The translations under genes and the position numbers were made by a program. From Candidatus Hinthialibacter antarcticus (GTDB lineage: Bacteria > Hinthialibacterota > Hinthialibacteria > Hinthialibacterales > Hinthialibacteraceae): a stretch of 64,000 bases of DNA. Positions 56,328-64,000 of the stretch are shown here, in pieces. The notes under the pieces are model-generated. The model was not told the origin of the DNA, searched no databases, and saw nothing but the letters and a program-made list of their open reading frames with translations. Positions within the stretch are counted from its first letter, which is position 1. Each line of letters begins with the position of its first letter. The DNA is taken from the NCBI GenBank assembly GCA_030765645.1, contig JAVCCE010000073.1, positions 1 to 64,000 on the forward strand, read 5' to 3'.

Positions 56328-59300
56328 ATGCACTTGCAAAAGCTGATAATCTCCGGCTTTAAATCGTTCGCCGATAAAGTCGAAGTCAATTTTGACGAAG
56401 GCGTCACCGGCATCGTCGGGCCGAACGGCTGCGGAAAATCCAATGTGTCGGACGCGATCCGCTGGGTGTTGGGCGAACAAAGCCCGCGTCGCCTGCGCGG
56501 TCAACAAATGACCGATATGATTTTCAACGGGACCGTGTCGCGCTCCGCCAGCGGTTTGGCTGAGGTCACGCTGGTGTTTGATAATGCCGACGGGATGCTG
56601 CCGATCTCATACCGCGAAGTCGCCGTCACACGACGGTTGTTTCGCAGCGGCGACAGCGACTACTTGATGAATAACACCAAGTGTCGGCTCAAAGACATCA
56701 CCGACCTGTTTCTGGATTCCGGTATTGGCACCAACGCCTATTCGCTGATGGAACAGGGGCGGGTGGATATGATCGTCAACGCCAAGCCCAAAGATCGCCG
56801 CCAGATTCTCGAAGAAACCGCCGGAGTGTCGCGTTTTCTCCATCGTAAAATGGAAGCGATTCGTAAACTCGACCGTACGGATATCGACTTGACCCGTCTG
56901 ACCGATATTTTAGGCGAGTTGCAACGTCAAAAACGTTCGCTCGAACGCCAAGCGCGTCAGGCCGAACTTGCCCGCAAGTATCGCATTGAGCTGTTGCAGT
57001 CGGAATACACGCTGCATATCCGCGCGGGTAAGCATCTCAGCACCCAACTGGAAGAAATGGAAAACCGCCTGAAAGCGCTGGGCGCGCGCATCCAAGCCAA
57101 AGAGGGCGAACTCAACGAAGTGCGCCAACGCAAACGCGCCTTGCAGGAGAAATTGCAAGAACAGGATGAACTGAACCGCAAACATCGCGATCGCTATGCC
57201 TCGTCGAGCGCACGACTTGAGCAGTTGGAACGCCGGGTGCAAGACCTGAAAGAACGCGGCGAGGAATATACCCAGCTGCAAACCCGCTTGCTGCATGAAT
57301 GCGAAGCAGACGCCAAACGCGCCGACGACGAAGAAGCCCGTATCCAGACGACCCAAGCGCAAGTGGCGGACGCTGCGGGAACAATTCAAGCCATTGAGGA
57401 AGAGATTGAGCGCCTGCAAGGTGAATTGAAAGGCGTCTCAGAAGATTACGCGACGGTCGAAAAAGAAGGCCAAGAGCGGCGCAAGGCGTTTCTCAACCTG
57501 GAACAGGAAATCACCGAACTCAACAACCAACAGCGAGTTTGGCTGCGCGATAAAGAGTATTACGATCAGCGCTTGAGCCAGGTGAACGGCGAACATAAAG
57601 AAATTCAAACCGAATTAACCACGCTGCAAAACAAGCGCGATGAGATCAATCAAAACGGCGAATCGTTAGAAGCCAAGCGAACCGAATTGGAAGAACGCTT
57701 TGAAGAAAAGCGCGTCCAGGCCGATCAACTGGCGCAAGAAGAAACCGAAGCGCGCAACGAATTGCGTGAATGTGAACGCAGTTGGCAACGCGCCCACTCG
57801 CGCTGCGAATCGCTGCAACAGCTGCAAGCGAAACTTGCGGGCTACGACGAAGGCGTACGCTTTATCCTTCAGGGCGAAGAGCAAACCAACTTGCTGGGCG
57901 CCTTGGCGGAACGCATGAACGTCGAAGGCGGCTACAACCGCGCCGTCGAAGCGGCGTTGTCGCATAAACTGCAAGCCATCATTACCGAAACCGATGCGGA
58001 CGCCGCCCAGTCGATTGCGCGGCTGCGCGACAAAAAGAAAGGCCGCGCGGCCTTTCTCTCGAAACAAGCCTTATCAGAACCGCTGCCGGAACTCACATTG
58101 AACGGCGCGTTGGCGTCGTTGAAAAACGCTGCGTCCGTCGTGACCTGTCCCGATGAGTGGCGGCCCATCGTCGACCGTTTGCTGTCGCGCGTGTTGTTGG
58201 TCGATTCGCTGGACCAGGCGCTTGCATTGCGGACGCAACTGCCGGACGGGGTTCGGCTGGTTTCCAAAGACGGCGACTTGGTTGAACGCGACGGTTCGCT
58301 GACCGGCGGTTTTACCGCAGGCTCGCAGATTCTCCAACGGACCGCAGAAATCACCCAGTTGGAAAAAGAAGTCAAAACGCTCGGTCAACAACGCAGCGAA
58401 CTCGAAGAGAAAGTTCAGCGCTTACATCAAGCCATCGAAACCAGCCGCAGCGAGCGGGATGAAGCCAAGCAACAATTGCATGACCTGAAAAACCAACTGC
58501 GGGTCGCGACCGAAGAATTGCAGCGCATCGAACAGCGCTTGCAGCGATTGGCGCAGTCGGACAAAGCGCTTGCATCAGAACGGGAACGCATCGAACAAGG
58601 CGCGAATGAAGGCGCCGTGCAGGCCGAAGAACGCAGCAAGCGCCTGCAAGAACGCCAAAGCCAAAAAGATGAACTCGAACTCGAACTTTCACGTTGGACG
58701 GAACAACAACAACATGCGCAGGCGCAACTCAAAGCGTTGCAAAACGGGATTTCTGAAAAACGAATGACCTTGCTGGAAATGCGCAAAGACCGCGAGCGCT
58801 GGTTGGCCGACGTGGAGACGTTCACGCGGCATCTGGGCGAACTCAAGCGCGGCGTCGAAGAGAAAAAACGCTTAGCGATGCAACAAGATGAGCGTCAAAA
58901 AGAAACCGCCGCCGCCATCGAAGAAACGCAAAAAGCCATTGTGCAACAGCGTGAAGACCAGTCTAACGTCTGGAAAGAAGTCAGCGAAAGCGACGAGATT
59001 TCACAAGGCATTCGTACCGAAGTGAAAGCCATCGAACAAGAAGAATCCACCCATCAGGAGCAGTACGAACTCTTGCGCAGCGAACGCGAAGAGCAATCGC
59101 AAACGCGCATGAAAATGCAAGTCGAACGCGACTATTGGCGCAAGCGGTTGGATGAAGAATTTTCAACGCTGGATAACAAAGACGAATGCGAGCGTGACGA
59201 ACGCGATGACGATGCGTTAAATGAGAAGGTCGAATTTTACCGCCGCCGCTTGTCGCAACTGGGCGTGGTGAATGAATTGGCGATTGAAGAATACGAAGAC

Positions 59301-59930
59301 GTTCGCGACCGTTGCGACTTTTTGGAAAGCCAGAAAAACGATCTGGAAAAATCCAAAGCCGATTTGCTCGCCACCGCGAAAGAATTGCACGGCGCGTCCG
59401 TCGACCAATTCTTAGAGACTTTCGAGCAAGTCAAAGTCAACTTCAACCGGACGTTTCGTCGCATGTTTAACGGCGGGCGGGCGGAGTTGGTGCTGCAAGA
59501 CGGCGACCCTATGGAAGCCGGCATTGATATTGAAGTGCAGCCGCCGGGCAAGAAATTGCAAACGCTGTCGTTGTTGTCCGGTGGTGAGAAGGCGCTGGTC
59601 GCTACGGCGCTGTTGTTTGCGATCTATGAAATCCGGCCCTCGCCGTTCTGTTTCCTGGACGAAATTGACGCGCCGCTGGATGACACAAATGTCGGACGCT
59701 TTACCAGTATGTTGCGCGGGTTTTTGGACCATTCGCAATTTATCATGATTACGCACAACAAAAAATCAATGGAAATTTGCGACGCGATTTACGGCGTCAC
59801 CATGGCGGAAGAAGGGGTTACGTCGATTTATTCGATGAAATTTCAGAAGGCCAACGTACAAACTCTGCCGAATGCGGGGGAGTTACCCGCCGTTTCAGCG
59901 GCGGAAACCCCTGAAAAGGCTGCGGTTTGA
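56328..59930 (+). CDS. smc: Chromosome segregation protein SMC
   Basis: A 1200-aa SMC ATPase that, as a homodimer, organises and segregates the chromosome. Walker A is GPNGCGKSN at 31-39. Two long coiled coils (about 170-510 and 680-1010) flank the hinge at about 520-660 (YDEGVRFILQGE, RAVEAALSHKLQAIIT). The C-terminal head has the ABC signature LLSGGEKAL (about 1082-1090) and Walker B FCFLDEIDAPLDD (about 1107-1119). Length and order are normal for bacterial SMC. The start ATG 56328 follows a canonical promoter. No scpA or scpB gene lies in the window. mreB follows after 235 nt with its own possible promoter. Confidence 0.97.
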   Translation: MHLQKLIISGFKSFADKVEVNFDEGVTGIVGPNGCGKSNVSDAIRWVLGEQSPRRLRGQQMTDMIFNGTVSRSASGLAEVTLVFDNADGMLPISYREVAVTRRLFRSGDSDYLMNNTKCRLKDITDLFLDSGIGTNAYSLMEQGRVDMIVNAKPKDRRQILEETAGVSRFLHRKMEAIRKLDRTDIDLTRLTDILGELQRQKRSLERQARQAELARKYRIELLQSEYTLHIRAGKHLSTQLEEMENRLKALGARIQAKEGELNEVRQRKRALQEKLQEQDELNRKHRDRYASSSARLEQLERRVQDLKERGEEYTQLQTRLLHECEADAKRADDEEARIQTTQAQVADAAGTIQAIEEEIERLQGELKGVSEDYATVEKEGQERRKAFLNLEQEITELNNQQRVWLRDKEYYDQRLSQVNGEHKEIQTELTTLQNKRDEINQNGESLEAKRTELEERFEEKRVQADQLAQEETEARNELRECERSWQRAHSRCESLQQLQAKLAGYDEGVRFILQGEEQTNLLGALAERMNVEGGYNRAVEAALSHKLQAIITETDADAAQSIARLRDKKKGRAAFLSKQALSEPLPELTLNGALASLKNAASVVTCPDEWRPIVDRLLSRVLLVDSLDQALALRTQLPDGVRLVSKDGDLVERDGSLTGGFTAGSQILQRTAEITQLEKEVKTLGQQRSELEEKVQRLHQAIETSRSERDEAKQQLHDLKNQLRVATEELQRIEQRLQRLAQSDKALASERERIEQGANEGAVQAEERSKRLQERQSQKDELELELSRWTEQQQHAQAQLKALQNGISEKRMTLLEMRKDRERWLADVETFTRHLGELKRGVEEKKRLAMQQDERQKETAAAIEETQKAIVQQREDQSNVWKEVSESDEISQGIRTEVKAIEQEESTHQEQYELLRSEREEQSQTRMKMQVERDYWRKRLDEEFSTLDNKDECERDERDDDALNEKVEFYRRRLSQLGVVNELAIEEYEDVRDRCDFLESQKNDLEKSKADLLATAKELHGASVDQFLETFEQVKVNFNRTFRRMFNGGRAELVLQDGDPMEAGIDIEVQPPGKKLQTLSLLSGGEKALVATALLFAIYEIRPSPFCFLDEIDAPLDDTNVGRFTSMLRGFLDHSQFIMITHNKKSMEICDAIYGVTMAEEGVTSIYSMKFQKANVQTLPNAGELPAVSAAETPEKAAV

Positions 59931-60013
59931 TTCGTTTACAATCGCAAAAAAATCGCAAATGGAAAAAAATCAAAAAAAATTGCAGAGGCGTCTCACTTTT
60001 CAGTCACACGCTC

Positions 60014-60019
60014 TATAAT
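60014..60019 (+). promoter_or_regulatory. Possible -10 element for the mre operon
   Basis: TATAAT, consensus, 146 nt before mreB. No good -35 stands 16-18 nt upstream, so it may depend on an activator or be spurious. Confidence 0.4.
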
Positions 60020-60144
60020 GCGGACAAACGCAACTCGGCTAGATCGCCGGACTTCCACCAAGCAAACGGCGGGCGTTCGCAGGCGGCTAGCCGCGTCGCC
60101 GTTATGGAGCGTCGCGATTTTATTTCCCGCTGCATGAACGGTGA

Positions 60145-61203
<1,059 letters not shown>

Positions 61204-61361
61204 TTGATTGTACGCAACGCTGCATTGAAAGAAGTCGATCCGGTTGAAGGAACAGCGAACTTGCCCGTGGGCCGGTTCGCAAGATTTCAGCATACACTAC
61301 AACACGTGCGCTGTAGGCGACGGGCGGGCGCCGCAGCAAAACCGTAAGGGGTCGTCTACGA

Positions 61362-62255
61362 ATGCTGTTTCGACCAGAAAAACAAAATCCCTATCGCCCT
61401 AAAAAGACGAATTGGATCAGTCCGCGCCTCATCGCGGGGACGTTGGTGCTTATTGCGGTTGTGTTGATGCTGCTTTACGCGCCATTGCCCAATCGCACGT
61501 CGTCGTCACCCTTCGCGCGCGTGCTGCTTGCGCCGCTTTCTCTCTTACAATCCGCCCGGGGTTTTGCGTTCAATACGGCGCGCCGAATTAGCGACCGCTT
61601 TATCTCATTAGAAGAAGTCGAGACGTTACGGGGCGACATTCAGGGCCTGCAAGCGGAAAATACCAAACTGCGTTTTCAGTTGCAGCGGCATGAAGCGTAC
61701 GTTGATGCGTTGCGGCTGCCCCGTGAAGTCGAATATCAAACGCTTCCCGTGATTGTGTTGTTTCGGGATTTTCGTTTGACGCACGATATCATCATCAATC
61801 GCGGCGGCAACGACGGCCTGGCGGTGAACATGCCGGTTTGGACCGGCGAAGGCCTGGTGGGGCGGGTTCGAATGGTGACGAAGAATTTCGCCAAGGTGCT
61901 GGTGTTGACCGACCCCGGCAGTTCGATTGGCGTCTATGTTGAAGGTTCGCCGTATGAAGGCGTGTTGCGCGGCAGCAACGGCTCAACACAACTGGTTCTC
62001 GAAGATTTGCACATGACCACCCAAGGGGAAGAAATGCACTCGCCGACCCCGGGACAAGAGGTTCGCACCTCCGGCACCGGGTTGGTGTTTCCACGCGGCT
62101 TGCTCGCTGGCTATGTTTCGAGCGTGACGTCTGATACCGGCATCGCAGTTGACGCGGCGCTGAATATCAATACCGTCCAATCGGCGCTGGTATTTACGAA
62201 TACGTCGTACCGCGATGAAGTGTTGTCATTGTTAGACAGCATCGGAGATCAATAG
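61362..62255 (+). CDS. mreC: Rod shape-determining protein MreC
   Basis: A 297-aa bitopic protein. It has one transmembrane helix near residues 22-43 (LIAGTLVLIAVVLMLLYAPL), then a coiled coil (about 80-112, SLEEVETLRGDIQGLQAENTKLRFQL) and the beta-rich MreC core with IINRGGNDGLAVNMPVW and GLVGRV. It links MreB to periplasmic wall-synthesis enzymes. ATG 61362 follows AAGGGG; 158 nt separate it from mreB with no evident promoter or terminator. Its stop overlaps the mreD start. Confidence 0.95.
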   Translation: MLFRPEKQNPYRPKKTNWISPRLIAGTLVLIAVVLMLLYAPLPNRTSSSPFARVLLAPLSLLQSARGFAFNTARRISDRFISLEEVETLRGDIQGLQAENTKLRFQLQRHEAYVDALRLPREVEYQTLPVIVLFRDFRLTHDIIINRGGNDGLAVNMPVWTGEGLVGRVRMVTKNFAKVLVLTDPGSSIGVYVEGSPYEGVLRGSNGSTQLVLEDLHMTTQGEEMHSPTPGQEVRTSGTGLVFPRGLLAGYVSSVTSDTGIAVDAALNINTVQSALVFTNTSYRDEVLSLLDSIGDQ

Positions 62256-62764
62256 TGGCATCCGCATTGATCGTGGTTTTGGGATTTGGCTTGAATTACG
62301 GCCTCCGGGCCTTATTGAGTCTTGACCCGTGGACGCCCGATATCTTGCTGATGGCAGTCGCGTATCTGGCGTTAACCCGCCCGCGGGGCGAAGCATACGT
62401 CATGGCGTTTGCCGCCGGGCTGCTTTGGGACCTCGCGCTCTTAGACCACATTGGTTCTCATTCTCTTTTGTATATCGCCGCTGTCGCCGCCGCCGTGAAA
62501 ATGAAATCAATTCTCTGGGCGCAATACGCCGTGTCCCGTCTTGTGATGGGGTATGTATTGACGGTGTTTGTCCGCTTTGGAGAAGTGATCTTCTGGTTGT
62601 CATTTTTGGGCAATGAAATTCCCTTTTCTTATTCGGAGTATTACATTCTCTGGGGGCCGCTTGTGACAGGGGTTTTATTCGCTATCGTCCCATGGCGCGC
62701 GACGCCGATTCAACTCTCAGGGCGCACCCCGCAAATGCTGTTTTCGGAGAAGACCTCCTCATGA
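62255..62764 (+). CDS. mreD: Rod shape-determining protein MreD
   Basis: A 169-aa polytopic membrane protein with about five hydrophobic segments. The GTG start shares a base with the mreC TAG stop, and the stop overlaps the next ATG (ATGA), so translation is coupled along the operon. The DPWTPDILLMAVAYLALTRPRGEAYVMAFAAGLLWDL region is the usual MreD start of the conserved part (read here in pieces). Identity rests on topology, length and operon position. Confidence 0.9.
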   Translation: MASALIVVLGFGLNYGLRALLSLDPWTPDILLMAVAYLALTRPRGEAYVMAFAAGLLWDLALLDHIGSHSLLYIAAVAAAVKMKSILWAQYAVSRLVMGYVLTVFVRFGEVIFWLSFLGNEIPFSYSEYYILWGPLVTGVLFAIVPWRATPIQLSGRTPQMLFSEKTSS

Positions 62765-64000
62765 AGCGCAAAAAATCGCCGCTTCATTCCAAGCCCAATC
62801 TGGTCGACCGCCGCTTACAGATTTTTCTGTTGGTCGCCATAGGGGCTTTCTGCATCTTAGTCTTTCGGCTGTGGACCATTCAGATTTATCAAAACGAAAA
62901 ATACGTCAAATTATCCGAACGCAACTTTTACCGTGAAGTTCCCGTTTTAAGCGAACGGGGACGCATTCTTGACCGCAATGGTTGGGTGTTGGCTTCGGAC
63001 GAAAATTTCTGGGACGTATGGATACCGATTGCCAAGCGCTCCGGCGGCAAAAACGTGGTTACGCCGAACGTGAAGCGCTCCCTGGAATTGTTGTCGGATA
63101 TTTTAGATGAATCCTATGCGGTGTTGGAATCAAAATACACCAACGGCAAGCGCAATTATCACTATAAACAAAACCGCGTACGGGTGGCGTCGCGTATTTC
63201 ATGGCAGTATTACGTTTCGATTCGCGAGCGCACGATTGAGTTTCCCAGCAAGGCGATGGTGTTTACGCAGCCGGTGCCGACGCGGCGTTATTGGTTTGAA
63301 GAAAGCGCGTCGCATATTCTGGGGTATACCGGAGAGATCAACAAACGCGAACTCGAATCGCGTGAGCGGCAGGGGTATAAATCAGGCGACCGCATAGGCC
63401 GCACTGGCATCGAACGCCAATACGAATTGCTCTTGCGCGGCATCGACGGCGTGAACAAGGTCATCGTCGATAAATATGAAATTCAACAGGGGCAGGCGAA
63501 GCCGAAAGAACTCGCAAAGCCGGGCAGCGATGTTGTGCTCAATCTCGACAAAGATTTGCAGCAAGCGGCGGAGATGATCTTGGGCGTATCAGAGGGCATC
63601 ATCATCGCGTCTGATCCGCGCAACGGCGCCATTTTGGCGATGGCGAATTACCCGAGGTTTAATCCACACCGGCCCGGCGATTACATGAATGACAAAGACC
63701 AGCCGTTGTTTCATAAAGCAGTTGCCGGATCGTTCGAGCCCGGCTCTGTTTTTAAGGTATTTGAGACGCTCGCGTTGCTTGAAGCCGATGGGTATTATTT
63801 AAACCCGAACGACACCGTTTATTGCCCCGGTGTCTTTACATATCCAGGAGGCGCTTCGAGATGTCATAAACGCGAAGGGCATGGACACCTGAATATGTAC
63901 GGCGCTGTCGCCAAGTCATGCAACGTATATTTTTATACGAAAATTACGCAGTTAGGTTTTGAGAGGCTTTACCCCTGGATGGCCGAGTTCGGGTTGAATC
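62761..64000 (+). CDS. mrdA: Penicillin-binding protein 2 (elongation transpeptidase), 3' truncated by window
   Basis: The first 413 codons of a class B PBP, the elongasome transpeptidase. A transmembrane helix spans about residues 21-39 (FLLVAIGAFCILVFRLW). ERGRILDRNGWVLA (about 65-78) begins the pedestal domain. The active-site SxxK is SVFK, with nucleophile Ser329, preceded by SFEPG; the SxN motif is SCN (386-388). The KTG motif lies beyond the window edge. ATG 62761 overlaps the mreD stop. Operon position and the order of motifs favour PBP2 over FtsI/PBP3. RodA would be expected next, outside the window. Confidence 0.95.
   Translation, partial: MKRKKSPLHSKPNLVDRRLQIFLLVAIGAFCILVFRLWTIQIYQNEKYVKLSERNFYREVPVLSERGRILDRNGWVLASDENFWDVWIPIAKRSGGKNVVTPNVKRSLELLSDILDESYAVLESKYTNGKRNYHYKQNRVRVASRISWQYYVSIRERTIEFPSKAMVFTQPVPTRRYWFEESASHILGYTGEINKRELESRERQGYKSGDRIGRTGIERQYELLLRGIDGVNKVIVDKYEIQQGQAKPKELAKPGSDVVLNLDKDLQQAAEMILGVSEGIIIASDPRNGAILAMANYPRFNPHRPGDYMNDKDQPLFHKAVAGSFEPGSVFKVFETLALLEADGYYLNPNDTVYCPGVFTYPGGASRCHKREGHGHLNMYGAVAKSCNVYFYTKITQLGFERLYPWMAEFGLN

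Overview
The window is a chromosomal segment of a Gram-negative bacterium with a planctomycete-like secretome. It holds three cassettes of DUF1501 (Tat-exported) plus DUF1549/DUF1553 'planctomycete cytochrome' proteins, two sulfatases, a secreted LacZ-type beta-galactosidase, two Tat-exported Gfo/Idh/MocA proteins, a ThuA-domain protein, a lamin-tail/CotH protein and a PQQ-propeller protein. It also has a canonical mreB-mreC-mreD-PBP2 rod-shape operon, which classical Planctomycetes lack. That combination fits a candidate phylum near the PVC/FCB groups (for example Hydrogenedentota, Hinthialibacterota, Sumerlaeota or Poribacteria). This is inference; no rRNA gene is present to settle it.

Layout. 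1-3.8 kb: glycosylasparaginase, ThuA protein, NAD-binding/DUF2867 protein. 4.2-8.2 kb: a zinc-ribbon/LemA/M48 protease operon ending in a DUF4038 glycosidase-like protein. 8.5-10.4 kb: an ECF sigma/anti-sigma module with a secreted protein. 10.8-23.4 kb: a run of five genes, DUF1501, DUF1549/1553, a giant cytochrome-WD40 protein, DUF1549/1553, DUF1501. 23.8-32.9 kb: Nudix hydrolase, LTD-CotH protein, propeller protein, a rhomboid protease carrying N-terminal zinc ribbons, a small CxxC protein and an orphan pseudopilin. 33-41.8 kb (minus strand): PQQ propeller, beta-galactosidase, sulfatase, a broken DUF5362 gene, sulfatase. 42-46.7 kb: a third DUF1549/1553 + DUF1501 cassette. 46.9-54.6 kb: two unknown genes, a Gfo/Idh protein, a second ECF operon, an M32 carboxypeptidase, a second Gfo/Idh protein. 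55-64 kb: housekeeping block with a primary-type sigma factor, SMC, MreB, MreC, MreD and PBP2, the last cut by the window edge.

The secreted enzymes look like a polysaccharide/glycoconjugate-degrading and surface-redox repertoire. Two ECF modules could control parts of it: a 28-nt motif is shared by the leader of the first ECF operon and the leader of the first DUF1501 operon.

The intergenic space is unusually rich in dispersed structured repeats. One hairpin family changes its outer stems in compensating pairs between copies; a ~93-nt 'tail' accompanies or stands apart from it; a 24-nt palindrome also co-varies; a pair of inverted GC-rich repeats recurs; and a ~184-nt element with perfect 17-nt terminal inverted repeats sits inside one hairpin copy. 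No tRNA, rRNA, CRISPR array or transposase gene was seen.
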